This document shows, one piece after another, positions 1-15,000 of a stretch of DNA of 64,000 nucleotides. The notes beneath the pieces were generated by a model. The model was not told where the DNA came from, searched no databases, and saw only the letters and a list, made by a program, of their open reading frames with translations. Both the position numbers and the translations under genes were made by a program. How positions within the stretch are numbered: position 1 is the first letter of the stretch; each line of letters starts with the position of its first letter. The DNA is from Actinophytocola sp044466355 (GTDB taxonomy: Bacteria > Actinomycetota > Actinomycetes > Mycobacteriales > Pseudonocardiaceae), in NCBI RefSeq assembly GCF_044466355.1, contig NZ_JBITMQ010000001.1:186001-250000 (forward strand). Reading direction: 5' to 3'.

Positions 1-2
1 GC

Positions 3-3000
3 CCGTCGCCGGAGGTGATCGCCGGCCTGCTGGTCACGCACGGGGTCACCACGATGTACGCGTCGGCGAGCCTGCTCAACTACCTGGTCGACGAGCACCC
101 GTCGGCCTTCGCCGCGGTACGCCAGGTGCTGACCGGCGGCGAGGCGGCGTCGGCCGTGCACGTCGAGCGGTTGCTGCGGCTGCGCCCGGAGCTGCGGCTG
201 GTCAACGGCTACGGCCCGGCGGAGACCACGATCTTCCTGTCGGCGCACACCGTGACCCCCGCCGACTTCGGCCTGCCCACGATCCCGGTCGGCCGGGTGC
301 TGGCCGGCAAACGCGCCTACGTGCTCGACGCCGCCATGAACCCGGCGACCAGCGGCGAGTTGTACATGGCCGGTGCCGGCCTCGCGCACGGCTATGCCGG
401 CCAGCCGGCGTTGTCCGCGGAACGGTTCGTGGCCGACGTCTTCGCACCCGGTGAGCGGATGTACCGCACCGGCGACGTCGTGCGGTGGCGCGCGGACGGG
501 GCACTGGAGTTCCTCGGCCGCGCCGACGACCAGGTCAAGATCCGCGGCTTCCGGGTCGAACCGGCCGAGGTGCGGACGGCGCTGCTGCGCCATCCCGGGG
601 TGCGGCAGGCCGCGGTGGTGGTCCGCGAGGACACACCGGGCGCCAAGCGCCTGGTCGCGTATGTGGTGGGCGAGGTGGACGGCCTGCGGGCGCACGCGCG
701 CGGCCTGTTGCCCGACCACATGGTGCCGTCGGCCTTCGTGGGGCTGGAGGCGCTGCCGGTCACCCCGAACGGCAAGCTCGACAAGGCGGCGCTGCCCGCG
801 CCCCGGGCGACCGGGGTGGCGCCGCGCACCCCGCGCGAGGCGGCGCTGTGCGAGCTGTTCGCCGACGTGCTCGGCACGGGTCCGGTCGGCGTCGACGACG
901 ACTTCTTCGCGCTCGGCGGCCACTCGCTGCTTGCCGCCCGGCTGATCGGCAAGGTCCGCGCGCGGCTGGGGCTGGAGCTGGACCTGCGGACGCTGTTCGA
1001 CCGGCCGACCGTGGCCGAGCTGGCGCCGGGGCTGGTGACCGGGTCGGCGCGGCCGCCGCTGACCGTCCGCCCGCGCCCGGAGCACGTGCCGCTGTCGCAC
1101 GCCCAGCACCGGTTGTGGTTCGTCGACCACCTGGAGAGCGGGCGCGCCAAGCACAACATCGCCCGGCTGGTGCGCTTCGCCGGCCCGGCGGACCCCGCCG
1201 CGCTGCGGGCCGCCGCGATGGACCTGACTCACCGGCACGAGCCGCTGCGCACGATCTTCCCCTCGGTGGCCGGCGAGCCGGTGCAGCAGGTCGTGGACCG
1301 CGACCTCGCCCGCCCGCCGGTACGCGTGGCCGCGGCACCGGATCTCGGCGCCGCGGTCCGCGCGGAGGTCGAACGGGTCTTCGACCTCGAACGGGAGCTG
1401 CCGCTGCGGCTGCGCGTGTTCGACGCCGACGGCGATCACCTGGTGCTGCTCGTCGTGCACCACATCGCCTGTGACGGCTGGTCGATGCGCCCACTGCTGC
1501 GCGACCTCACCACCGCCTACGACGCGCGCAGGAACGGCACCGCGCCGGTGTGGCCGGACCTGCCCGTCAGCTACGTCGACTACGCCCTGTGGCACCGCCA
1601 GCTGCCGCACGAGTCCCAACTGGACTTCTGGCGAACCGAGCTCGACGGCCTGCCCGCCGAACTCGCGCTGCCGACCGACCGGCCGCGCCCCGCCACGCCG
1701 ACGTTCCGCGGCGCCACCGTCGGCTTCCGGCTCGACGCCGAGGCGACCGCACGCGTCGCCGAACTCGCCAGGCAGACCAGGACGACGACGTTCATGGTGT
1801 TGCACGCGGCACTGGCCGCGCTGCTCACCAGGCTCGGCGCCGGCACGGACGTCCCGATCGGCTCGGTGGTCGCGGGCCGCACCGACGAGGCGCTGGCCGA
1901 CCTGGTCGGGTTCTTCGTCAACACCGTCACCCTGCGCGTGGACACGGCGGGGGATCCGTCGCTGCGTGAGCTGCTCGGCCGGGTCCGCGAGACCGACCTG
2001 CGCGCCTTCGCACACCAGGACGTGCCGTTCGACCAGGTGGTCGAGGCGGTCAACCCACCCCGCGGCGCCCGGCACCCCCTGTTTCAGGTGATGCTGGTCC
2101 TGCAGAACAACGAGGACGACAGCGCCCCCATCCGTCCGGAGTGGACGAAGTTCGACCTGATGGTGGACGTCGCCGAGCGGGCGGACGGGATCGAGGGCGT
2201 ACTGGAGTACGCGACCGACCTGTTCGACGCGGAGACCGTCGCCGCCACGGCCGGGCGGCTGGCCCGCCTGCTGACCGCCGACCCGGACACCCCGATCTCC
2301 GCGGTGGACCTGCTCACCGCGGAGGAACACGCGGTCATCCGTGCCGGTAACGAGACCTCGGCCGCCATCCCCGGCCGCACGCTGCACGACCTGTTCGCCG
2401 AGCGGGCCGCGGCGCACCCGGCCGCGATCGCGGTGGTCGACGCCGACGGCGCGATCACCTACGGCGAGCTGGACGCGCGCGCGGACCGGCTCGCGCACGC
2501 GCTGGACGTGCGGGGCCAGGTCGTCGGTGTGTGCATGAACCGGGGCATCGGCCAGGTGGTGGCACTGCTGGCCGTGCTGAAGGCGGGCGCGGCCTACACA
2601 CTGCTCGACCCGGCCTTCCCGGACGCCCGGCTGAACGCGCTCGCGCTGCCGCTGGTGATCACCGACCGCGCGCTCGCGCCGCGGCTGACCGGCCCGGTGC
2701 TGTGCGCCGAGGACGCCGAGCCCCGGTACGAGCTGCCCGCGGCGACGGACCCGAGGGCGTGGGCGTGTGTCATGTTCACCTCCGGGTCGACCGGCGAGCC
2801 CAAGGGCGTCACCACGTCCCACCAGGCGCTGGTCGGCACCTACTTCGCCCAGCGCTACGCCACCTTCGGACCGGACGAGGTGTTCCTGCAGTGCGCCCCG
2901 GTGTCATGGGACGCGTTCGCCCTGGAGCTGTTCGGCGCGTTGCTGCACGGCGGCCTGTGCGTCCTGCACCCCGACGGGCTGCCGGACCCCGACCTGATCG

Positions 3001-6000
3001 CCGACCTGGTCGTCCGGCACGGGGTGACCACGCTGCAGGCCTCCGCGAGTCTGTTCAACCACCTCGCCGACCACCACCCGCACGCCTTCGCCGGGTTGCG
3101 GCAGGCGTTCACCGGCGGCGAGGCCGCCTCGCCCGCGCACGTGGTCGAGGCGCACCGCCGCAACCCCGGCACGCGGGTGGTGAACGGCTACGGCCCGGCC
3201 GAGAGCATGGGGTTCACCACGTGGCACGAGGTCGACGACACCACCGACCCGGCCGCGTCGTCCGTCCCCATCGGACTCCCGCTCGTCAACAAGCGGGTGC
3301 ACGTGCTCGACGCGCGGCTCCGTCCGGCGCCGCCGGGCGTGGCAGGGGAGATCTACGTCGCAGGGATCGGCCTCGCCGACGGCTACCTCGGTCGTGCGGA
3401 CCTGACCGCGGAGCGGTTCGTGGCCGACCCGTACGGGCGGCCCGGCACCCGGATGTACCGCACGGGCGACCTCGGCCGCCGTGACCGTGCGGGCGTGCTC
3501 GACCACCTCGGCCGCGTCGACGAGCAGGTCAAGATCCGCGGCTTCCGGGTCGAGCCGGCCGAGGTCGCCGCCGCGGTCACCCGGCACCCCGACGTCGCGC
3601 AGGTCGCGGTGCTGGCCGTGGACGACCGACTGGTCGCCTACGTGGTGGCCGCCCGCCCGGCCGCCGCCGCGGACCTGCGCCGCCACACCGCCGACAGGCT
3701 GCCCGCGCACATGGTGCCGGTCGTGGTCCTGCTCGACGAGCTGCCACGCACCCCGAACGGCAAGCTCGACCGGGCGGCGCTGCCCGCGCCCGGCCCCGTC
3801 GCCGACCCGGCCGGTCGCGCGCCGCGCGACCCGCGCGAGGAGATCCTCTGCGGCCTGTTCGCCGAGGTGCTCGGCATCGACGACGTGACGATCGACGACG
3901 ACTTCTTCGCGCTGGGCGGGCACTCCCTGCTCGCGACCCGGGTGGTGAGCAGGGCACGCACCGCGCTCGGTGTGGAGCTCGCGATCGCCGAGCTGTTCGC
4001 CGCGCCGACCGTCGCCGGGCTCGCGGCCCGGCTCGACACCGCCGCGACGGCCCGCGCCGCGCTGGTCCGCACGCCCCGGCCCGCGCACGTCCCGCTGTCG
4101 TCCGCGCAGTACCGGCTCTGGTTCCTCCACCAGTCGAGCGAGGCGACCGAGACCTACAACGCGCCGCAGGCGCTGCACGTCGACGGGCCGCTCGACCTCG
4201 AGGCGCTCCGGGCGGCGGTGGCCGACCTCGCACACCGCCACGACGTGCTGCGCACCGTGTTCCCACTCGTCGACGGCACCCCGCACCAGGTGGTCGGTGA
4301 CACCGTTCCCGAGGTCACCACCGTCGACTCCGCCGACGGTCTGGCCGCCGCGGCGCGGCACCGCTTCGACCTGGCGGCCGAGCCGCCGTTGCGGGTCGTG
4401 GTCCACCGCGCCGCGGCCGACCGGCACGTGGTCCTGCTCGTGCTGCACCACATCGCGTGCGACGGCTGGTCGATGCGCCCGCTGCTCGCCGACCTCGCCA
4501 CCGCCTACAACGCGCGCCGCACCGGCACCACTCCACAGTGGACGGAACTGCCGGTCATGTACGCCGACTACGCGGTCTGGCACCGTGCGCTGCTGGGCGC
4601 CGAGGACGACCCGGACAGCCTCGCCGCGGCACAGCTGGCGTTCTGGCGGGCGGAGCTGGCCGGGCTGCCGACGGCGTTGCCCACCGAACGGCCGCGGCCC
4701 GCGGTGTTCGACCAGGCCGGTGTCACGGTCCCGTTCACCGTCCCGGCAGACGTGCACGCGAGGCTGCGCGCACTGACCCGCACCGACGAGGTGACGGTGT
4801 TCATGGTGCTGCAGGCGGCCCTGGCCGCGGTGCTGACCCGGCACGGCGCGGGCACCGACGTCCCGATCGGCACGCCGGTCGCCGGCCGGACCGACGACGC
4901 GCTGGACGACCTGGTCGGGTTCTTCGTCAACACGCTGGTGCTGCGCACCGACACCTCGGGCGACCCGACCTTCCGCGAGCTGCTCGCCAGGGTCCGCGAA
5001 CGCGACCTCGCCGCGTTCGCCAACCAGGACGTGCCGTTCGAGCGGGTCGTGGACGCGATCGGCCCCGATCGTTCGCCCGCCTGGCACCCGCTGTTCCAGG
5101 TCATGCTCGTCCTGCAGAACAACGCGGCGACGGACCTGCGTCTCGGCGGCGCACCGGTCCGGGTGGCTCCGATCCGCACCGGCACCGCCAAGTTCGACCT
5201 CCTCGTCGAAGCCCACGAGTACGACGACGGCATCACCGGCGTGCTGGAGTTCCCCCGCGTCCTGTTCGACGAGGGTTCCGTCGAACGGCTCGGCGACCGG
5301 CTGGTGCGCCTGCTCGACCGGGTCACCGCGGCACCCGACACCCCGATCGGCGCCGTCGACCTCACCGACGACGCGGAGCGGCGGCTGTTCGCCGACTGGA
5401 ACGACACCGCGGGCACCCCGGTGGACGCACCGGTGCACGAACTGTTCGCGCGGCAGGCCGCCCGGCGCCCGGACGCGCTCGCGGTGGTCGCCGGCCAGGA
5501 CCGCGTCTCCTACGGCGAGCTGGACGCGCGGGCCAACCGCACGGCGCGCGTGCTGGTCGCCGAGGGCGTGGCCCCGGGCACGGTCGTCGGCGTGCACCTC
5601 GACCGCGGCGTGGACATGGTCGTCGCCGTCCTCGCGGTACTGAAGGCGGGCGCGGCCTACACGATGCTCGACCCGGCGTTCCCGCGGGCCAGGCTCGCCG
5701 CCGCCATGGCAGCGGCCGGGGTAGGGCTCGCCGTCACCGACACGGCCCTGTCCGGCGTCCGTGCCGTGCGGGTCGCGACCGACGGTGACGCGAGCCCGCC
5801 CGCCGTCGGTGGCTCGGCCGAGGACCTCGCGTGCGTGATGTTCACCTCCGGCTCGACCGGGCGGCCCAAGGGAATCCTCACCCCGCACCGGGCGCTGGCG
5901 GCCACCCTCACCGGACAGTCCTATGTGGACTTCGGAGACGACGAGGTGTGGCTGCAGTGCTCACCCGTCTCGTGGGACGCCTTCGCGCTGGAGCTGTTCG

Positions 6001-9000
6001 GCCCGCTGCTCTCCGGCGGGACGTGCGTGCTGCACCCGGGCGGCAGCCCGCGGCCGGACACGATCGCCGACCTGGTCGCCCGGCACGGCGTCACCACGCT
6101 GCACGTGTCGGCGAGCCTGCTCAACTACCTGGTCGACGAGCACCCGGAGACCTTCGACGGGGTCCGCCAGGTGATGACCGGCGGCGAGGCCGCCTCGGTC
6201 GCACACGTCAGCCGCCTGCTCGCCAGACGCCCGGACCTGCGGCTGGTCAACGGCTACGCCCCGGCCGAATGCACGATCTTCACCGTCACCCACCGGATGC
6301 GGCGGGCCGACGTCGACCGCGGCTCGATCCCGGTCGGCGGCCCGATCGCGGGCAAGGGCTGCCACGTCCTGGACGACCGGCTCGCGCTCGTGCCGATCGG
6401 TGTCCCCGGCGAGCTGTACATGTCCGGCACGGGCACCGCGCACGGCTACGCGGGGGAACCCGGCCTGACGGCCCAGCGGTTCGTGGCGAGCCCGTTCGGC
6501 GCGGGGGAGCGGCTGTACCGCACCGGCGACCTCGTGCGGTGGCGCGCCGACGGGGTGCTGGAGTACCTCGGCCGCGCCGACGACCAGGTCAAGATCCGCG
6601 GCTTCCGCGTCGAGCCCGCCGAGGTGGCCGCGGCGCTGCTGCGCCACCCCGGCGCACGGCAGGCGGCGGTCGTGGTCCGCGAGGACGTGCCGGGGGACAA
6701 GCGGCTCGTGGCCTACGTCGTCACCGACGGCGGGGTCACCCCGGCCGCGCTGCGCGACCACCTCCGCGACCTGGTGCCCGACCACCTGGTGCCGTCGGCG
6801 ATCGTGCCGCTCGACGCGCTGCCGATCACCGGCAACGGCAAGCTCGACCGGGCCGCGCTGCCCGTACCGGAGGTGCGGGCGCTCACCCGGCAGCCGGGCA
6901 CACCGGCCGAGGAGATCCTCTGCGGGTTGTTCGCCGACGTGCTCGGCCTGCCCGAGGTCGGCCCGGACGACGACTTCTTCGCCCTCGGCGGGCATTCGCT
7001 GCTCGCCGCCAAACTGCTCGGCCGCGTCCGGGCCGCGCTGTCGGCCGAGGTCGACCTCCGCACCCTGTTCCGGACCCCGACCCCGGCGGCCGTTGCCCGC
7101 GCCCTCACCACGACGACCCGCCCCGCGCTCCGGCGCGGCGACGGCGGTGACCAGAGCGGTGAGCCGCCGGTCTCCTTCGCCCAGCAGCGCATGTGGTTCC
7201 TCGGCGAGGTCGAGCGGGCCGCCGCCTACAACGTCCCACTGGCCTACCGCCTGCGTGGCGCGCTCGACGAGGCCGCGCTCTACCGGGCGGTGTCCGACCT
7301 GATGGCCCGCCACGACGTCCTGCGCACGGTGTACCCCACGACCGGCGGTCGGCCCCGGCCGCGGCTGGTGGACCCGCGCCCCGTGGTCGAGGTCTTCCGC
7401 AGCACGCCCGAGGAGTACCCGGCCGCGCGCGACCGCGCGATCGGGCACGTCTTCGACCTCGCCAACGAGGTCCCGCTGCGGGTGTCGGTGTTCGTGCTCG
7501 GCCCGGACGAGGCGGTGCTGCTGCTGGTGCTGCACCACATCGCGTGCGACGGCTGGTCCGTCGCGCCACTCGTCGGCGACCTCACCGAGGCCTACGCCGC
7601 CCGCCTGGCCGGCGCGAGTCCCGAGTGGACGGAGCTGCCGGTCCGCTACGCGGACTACGCGCGCTGGCAGCGGGAACTGCTCGGCACCGAGGACGACCCG
7701 ACGGACGTCGCGACCGGTCAGCTGGAGTTCTGGCGGACCGAGCTCGCCGGGCTACCGGAGTCGCCGGTGGTGCCGACCGACCGTGCCCGCCCGGTGTCGG
7801 CCGCGCTCGACGGCGACGTCGTCGGGTTCGGCCTGCCAGAGGGTCTCGCCGCCCGGCTCGCCGAGGTGGCCCGCGCCCACCAGGTCACGGTGTTCATGGT
7901 CTGGCACGCGGTGCTCGCCGCGGTGCTGAACCGGATCGGCGCGGGCACCGACATCCCGGTCGGCACCCCGGTCGCCGGCCGGAGCGACCAGGCGCTCGAC
8001 GACCTGGTCGGGTTCTTCGTCAACACCCTGGTGCTGCGCACCGACACCAGCGGCGACCCGACGTTCGCGCAGTTGCTGGCCAGGGTCCGCGAGCACGACC
8101 TGGCCGCGTTCGCCAACCAGGACGTGCCCTTCGAACGCGTGGTGGAGGCGGTCAACCCGGCGCGGTCGCTGTCGTGGCACCCGCTGTTCCAGGTGATGCT
8201 GGTCGTCGACGGCGACGAGACCGCCTGCCCGCGCCTGCCCGGGACCGACTGCGCCGTCGAGCCGATCGAGGTGCCGGTCGCGAAGTTCGACCTCACCCTG
8301 ACCATCGACGGTGCGGGCGGCGCGCTTTGCTACGCCACGGGCCTGTTCGAGCGCGCCACCGCCGAGTCGCTCGTCGCGCGCATGGTGCGCCTGCTCGACG
8401 CCGTCCTCGCCGACCAGGACGTCCCGATCGGTGCGATCGACCTGCTCGACGACGCCGAGCGGCACCGGGTACTGGTTGAGTGGAACGACACCGCGGCCGA
8501 CGCGCCGCTGCACCGGTGCGTGCACGAGCTGTTCGCCGAGCAGGCGGCGCGCACCCCTCAGGCCACCGCGCTGGTGCTCGGCGACGAGCGGTGGACCTAC
8601 CGGGAGCTGGACGGGCGCGCCAACCGGCTCGCCCACCACCTCGTGGCGCTCGGCGTGCGGCCGGGGGTGGTCGTCGGCGTCCACCTCGACCGCGGGTTCG
8701 ACATGGTCGCCGCGCTGCTCGCGGTCCTCAAGGCGGGTGCCGCGTACACGTTGCTCGACCCGGACTTCCCGGTGCCGCGGCTGCGGGCGGCCGTCGAGCA
8801 GACCGCCGCGCCCGTCGTGGTGACCACGGCCGACCGGGCCGGGCTGCTGCCCGGGGTGCGGACCGTGGTCGCGGCCGACGTGGCCGGGACGGCGGAGACC
8901 GCGCCCGCGGTGCCGGTCGGCCCGGACGCGCTGGCGTGCGTCATGTTCACCTCGGGCTCGACGGGCGGCCCCAAGGGCGTCGCAGCCCCGCACCGGGCAC

Positions 9001-12000
9001 TGACCGGGACGTTCACCGGCCAGTCCTATGTGGACTTCGGGGCGGACGAGGTGTTCCTCCAGTGCGCGCCGGTGTCCTGGGACGCCTTCGCGCTCGAGCT
9101 GTTCGGCGCGCTGCTGTTCGGCGCGACCTGCGTGCTGCACCCCGGTCAGCGGCCGGAGCCCGCGTTGATCGCCGAGCTCACCGCCCGGCACGGGGTCACC
9201 ATGCTCCAGATGTCGGCCAGTCTGTTCAACCACATGCTCGACGAGCACCCCGCGGTCTTCCGGGGGCTTCGCTGGGCGATTACCGCAGGGGAGTCCGCTT
9301 CCGTGACACACGTCGAAGAGGTGTCCAGGCGACACCCGCGTCTGGGAGTCGTGAACGGGTACGGTCCGGCCGAGAGCATGGGCCTCACCACGGCACACCG
9401 AGCCGGCGCCGGGGTGGCACCGCTGCCGTCGGTGCCGATCGGCGGACCCGTCGCCAACAAGCGCGCCTACGTGCTCGACGACGCGTTGCGGCTGGTCCCG
9501 CCGGGCGTGCCCGGTGAGCTGTACGTGGCGGGCGTCGGCCTCGCCAGGGGCTACGTCAACCGGCCCGCGCTGTCCGCCGAGCGGTTCGTCGCCAACCCCT
9601 ACGGTGCGCCCGGCGAGCGGATGTACCGCACCGGCGACCTGGTGCGCTGGCGCGCCGACGGTGTGCTGGAGTTCCTCGGCCGCGCCGACGACCAGGTCAA
9701 GATCCGCGGTTTCCGGGTCGAGCCCGGCGAAGTGGCGACCGTGCTGTCCGCGCACCCCGCCGCGGCGCAGGTGGCGGCCATCGTCCGCGAGGACCGCCCC
9801 GGCGACAAGCGGCTCGTCGCCTACGTCGTGCCCGCCCGCGGCGCGAGCGACGTGCCCTCGGCGCTGCGCCGGTACGCCGAGGACCGGCTGCCGCAGTACC
9901 TGGTGCCGTCGTCCATCGTGGAGCTGACCGCTCTGCCGCTCACCCCCAACGGCAAGCTCGACCGGCGGGCCCTGCCCGCCCCCGACCTCGGCCCCGACCT
10001 CGCGGGCCGCGGCCCGCGCAACCCGCGCGAGGAGATCCTCTGCGGACTGTTCGCCGAACTGCTCGGCCTCCCCGAGGTCGGCATCGACGACGACTTCTTC
10101 CTGCTGGGCGGCCACTCCCTGCTGGCGACCCGGCTGATCAGCAGGGTGCGCACGGCACTCGGCGTCGAGGTGCCCATCCGGGGGCTGTTCCAGTGGCCGA
10201 CGGTCGCGGGCATCAGCGAGCGGATCGCCGACACCGACACCGCCCGTCCGCCCCTGCGGCCCGCCGAACGTCCGGAGACCGTGCCGCTGTCGTTCGCCCA
10301 GCGGCGCCTGTGGTTCCTCGACCGGCTCGACGGCCCCAGCGCCACCTACAACGCGCCGCTGGCGCTGCGGCTGCGCGGGGACCTCGACCTCGCCGCGCTG
10401 ACCGAGGCGCTCGGCGACGTCGTCGGCAGGCACGAGGCGCTGCGGACGGTGTTCCCGGTCGTCGACGGGCAGCCGCACCAGGTGCTCGTCGACACATGCG
10501 TCGAGCCGGCGGTGGTGAGCTGCGCGGAGGAGGACCTGGCCGGGGCACTCGCCGCCGCGGTCGCGCGGCCGCACGACCTGTCCCGCACCGACCGGCCACC
10601 GCTTTCCGCCACGGTGTTCGAGCTGGCCCCCGACGACCACGTGCTGCTGCTCCTGCTGCACCACATCGCGAGCGACGGCTGGTCGCTCGGCCCGCTGCTC
10701 ACCGACCTGTCCACCGCCTACGCCGCCCGCCGGGACCGCACGAGTCCCGAGTGGACGGAGCTGCCGGTGCAGTACGCGGACTACACGCTGTGGCAGCACG
10801 AGCTGCTCGGCGACGAGACCGACCCGGAGAGCCTGGCCGCCCGCCAGGTGGCGTTCTGGCGTGAGACCCTCGCCGACCTGCCCGAGGAGCTCGCGCTGCC
10901 GACCGACCGGCCCCGCCCGGCCGTCGCGGGCAACCGGGGCGACGTCGTGTCCCTGCGCCTGGACGGCGAGCTGCGCGACCGCCTGGTCGAGCTGGCCCGC
11001 GCCAACCAGGTCACCCTCTTCATGACGTTGCAGGCCGCGCTCGCCGCGCTGCTCACCCGGCTCGGTGCGGGCGAGGACGTCCCGATCGGCTCACCGGTGG
11101 CCGGGCGGACCGACGAGGCGCTCGACGACCTGGTCGGGTTCTTCGTCAACACGCTGGTGCTGCGCACCGACACCTCCGGCGACCCGACGTTCCGCACGCT
11201 CCTCGCGCGGGTCCGGGAGGCCGACCTCGCCGCCTACGCCAACCAGGACGTGCCGTTCGAGCGGCTGGTCGAGGCGCTCAACCCGGAGCGGACGCTCGCG
11301 AGGCACCCACTGTTCCAGGTCAACATGGTGCTGCAGAACAACACCCGCGCCGAGGCGGACCTCGCCGGGCTGGCCGCCGAGGAGGTGCCGGTCGGGGCAG
11401 ACGTCGCCAAGTTCGACCTGTCCGTCGCCTTCTCCGAGGACGACGCGGGGCTGACCGCGCACCTGGAGTACGCGGTCGACCTCTTCGACCGGTCCACAGT
11501 GGACGCCATGGCGCGCAGGCTCGGCCTGCTGCTGGCCGCCGTCGTCGCCGACCCGGACGCCCGCATCGGCAGGATCGACGTCATGGCGCCCGGCGAACGC
11601 GCCCGGGTGCTCACCGAGTGGAACGCCACCGCCACCGGACCGGTCGCGGAGGCTTGCGTCCACGAGGTGGTCGCCGGCCACGCCGCCGCCACCCCGGACG
11701 CCACGGCGCTCGTGTTCGCGGGCCACCGCGTCAGCTACGGCGACCTCGACACCGCGGCCAACCGGATGGCGCACCGGCTCATCTCCCTCGGCGTCGGCCG
11801 CGGCGCACTGGTGGGCATCCACCTCGACCGGGGACCGGACCTCGTCACCGCACTGCTCGCGGTGCTCAAGACGGGCGCGGGCTACACGCTGCTCGACACC
11901 GACTTCCCGACCCGGCGGCTCGCGGGCGTGCTCGCCGACGCCGCCTGCCGGCTGGTGATCACCACGGGGGACAACCCCTTCGACGTCCCCGCGCTCGACG

Positions 12001-15000
12001 CCGGCGAGGACCTGTCCGGCCAGCCCGCCACCGCCCCGGCAGGCGCCGCCCGCCCCGGTGACGTCGCGTGCGTCATGTTCACCTCGGGGTCGACCGGCAG
12101 GCCCAAGGGCATCGCCGCACCGCACCGCGGTCTGGTCAACACGTTCCTCGGCCAGTCCTATGTGGACTTCGGTCCGGACGAGGTGGTGCTCCAGTGCGCA
12201 CCGGTGTCCTGGGACGGTTTCGCGCTCGAGCTGTTCGGCGCGCTGCTGTTCGGCGGCACCTGCGTGCTGCAGCCGGGGCAGAAGCCCGAACCGCACGTGA
12301 TCGCCGAGCTGATCGCCGGGCACGGCGTCACCACGGCGCACCTGTCGGCGAGCCTGCTCAACCACCTGCTCGACGAGTACCCGGACCTGTTCGCCGGTGT
12401 GCGGCAGGTGATGACGGGCGGCGAGGCGGCGTCGGTCCCGCACGTCGCGGCCATGCTCGCCCGCTACCCGCAGATCCGTCTGGTCAACGGCTACTCGCCC
12501 GCCGAGAGCACGATCTTCACGCTGACCCACCGGGTCGTGCCCGCCGACACGGAACGGGCGTCCATCCCGGTCGGCAGGCCGCTGGCGCACAAACGGGTGC
12601 ACGTGCTCGACCGCGGGCTGCGCCCGGTCCCGCCCGGGGTGGTCGGCGAGCTCTACATGTCCGGCATCGGCCTGGCCGACGGCTACGTCGGGCAGCCAGG
12701 GCTCACCGCGGAGCGCTTCGTCGCGAACCCGTTCGACCCCGGCACGCGCATGTACCGCACCGGCGACCTGGTGCGCTGGCGCGCCGACGGCGTCATGGAG
12801 TTCCTCGGCCGCGCCGACGACCAGGTCAAGATCCGCGGTTTCCGGGTCGAGCCGCGCGAGGTGGAGGCCGTGGTCGGCACCTACCCGTCGGTGGCCAGGA
12901 CCGCGGTCGTGGTGCGTGACGTCGCGCCGGGGGACCGGCGGCTGGTCGCCTACGTCGTGCCGGCCCCCGGCACCGCGCTGAGCGTGCCGGACCTGCGCAG
13001 GCACGTGACCGACCGGCTGCCCGAGCACCTGGTGCCGTCGGCGTTCGTGCCGGTGGACGCGTTCCCGATCACCGCGAGCGGCAAGCTCGACCGTGACGCG
13101 CTGCCCGCCCCCGACTTCGCCGCGGCGGCGACCGGCCGGGCACCGCGCACCCCGCGCGAGGAGATCCTCTGCGGGCTGTTCGCGGACGTGCTCGGCCTGC
13201 CGGGTGTCGGCATCGACGACGGCTTCTTCGACCTCGGCGGCCACTCCCTCCTCGCCGCGAAGCTGATCAGCCGGGTGCGCACCGCGCTCGGTGCGGAGCT
13301 CGGCATCCGCACCCTGTTCCAGTCGCCGACCGTCGCGGGTCTCGCCGCGCGGCTGGACGACGAGCAGCGCGTCAGGACGCCGCTGCGTCCCATGCCGCGC
13401 CCCGAGCTGCTGCCGCTGTCCTCGGCCCAGCAGCGCCTGTGGTTCGTCGACCAGCTCGACGGCCCCAACCCCACCTACAACGCGCCGTTCGCGCTGCGGC
13501 TGCGTGGCGAGCTGGACCGGGCGGCGCTTACCGCGGCGGTCCGCGACGTGGTCGGCAGGCACGAGTCACTGCGCACGGTGTTCCCGGTCGTCGACGGCAG
13601 GCCCCACCAGCGGATCCGCACCGACGCGGACGTGCTCGTGGCGTTCGAGCCGTGCACGGAGGCTGAGCTGCCCGAGCGGCTCGACCGGGCGGCCCGCGTG
13701 GTGTTCGACCTCGCCGAGGACCTGCCGATCCGGGTGACCGTGTTCGAGACCGCACCGGACGAGGCGGTCATGGTGCTGGTGTTGCACCACATCGCGAGCG
13801 ACGGCTGGTCCATGGGGCCGCTGCTGTCGGACCTGTCCACCGCCTACGCCGCCCGCGTGGCCGGGGCCGGTCCGGAGTGGACGGAGCTGCCGGTGCAGTA
13901 CGCGGACTACACGCTGTGGCAGCAGGAGCTGCTCGGCGCCGAGGACGACCCGGACAGCCTCGTGTCCCGCCAGCTGAACTACTGGGCGAGCGCGCTCGCC
14001 GACCTGCCGGAGGAGCTCGCCCTGCCGACCGACCGGCCGCGGCCGCCGGTCGCCGGACACGACGGCGGGGTCGTGGACGTGCGGATCGACGCCGACCTGC
14101 ACGCCCGGCTCGCCGACCTCGCGCGGGCACACCAGGTGACGCTGTTCATGGTCGTGCAGGCCGCGCTGGCCGCGCTGCTCACCCGGCACGGCGCGGGCAC
14201 CGACATCCCGATCGGCTCACCGGTGGCCGGGCGGACCGACGAGGCGCTCGACGACCTGGTCGGGTTCTTCGTCAACACCCTGGTGCTGCGCACCGACACC
14301 GCGGGCGACCCGACCTTCACCGAGCTGCTCGGCAGGGTCCGCGAGCACGACCTGACCGCCTACGCCCACCAGGACGTGCCGTTCGAACGGCTGGTGGACC
14401 TGCTGCGGCCGGTCCGCTCGCCCGCACGGCACCCGCTGTTCCAGGTCAGCCTCGCCGTGCAGAACAACGCCCGGGGTGAGCTGAGCCTGCCGGGGCTCAC
14501 CGTGCGCGGCGAGCAGGTGGGTACCGGCGCCGCCAAGTTCGACCTGACCCTCGCGCTCGGTGAGAACCACGACGAGACCGGGGCGCCCGCGGGCATCGAC
14601 GGGGCGCTGGAGTACGCCTGCGACCTGTTCGACGCGGGCACCGTGCGTGCCATGGCCGACCGGCTGGTGCTGCTGCTGACCGCCGTCGCCGCCGACCCCG
14701 GCACGCGCATCGGCGAGGTCGAGCTGCTCACCGACGCCGAGCGGAACCGGCTGCTGGTGGAGTGGAACGACACGGCGGCGGACTGCCCGCTGGACCGGTG
14801 CGCGCACGAGCTGTTCGAGGAGCAGGTTCTGCGCACCCCCGACGCGGTGGCCGTGGTGTTCGGCACGCGCAGGCTGACCTACGCCGAGGTCAACACGCAC
14901 GCGAACCGGCTGGCGCACCACCTCGCCGACGCCGGTGTCGGCCGGGGTGTCCTGACCGGTGTCTACCTGGAACGCAGCCCCGAGCTCGTGATCGCGCTGC

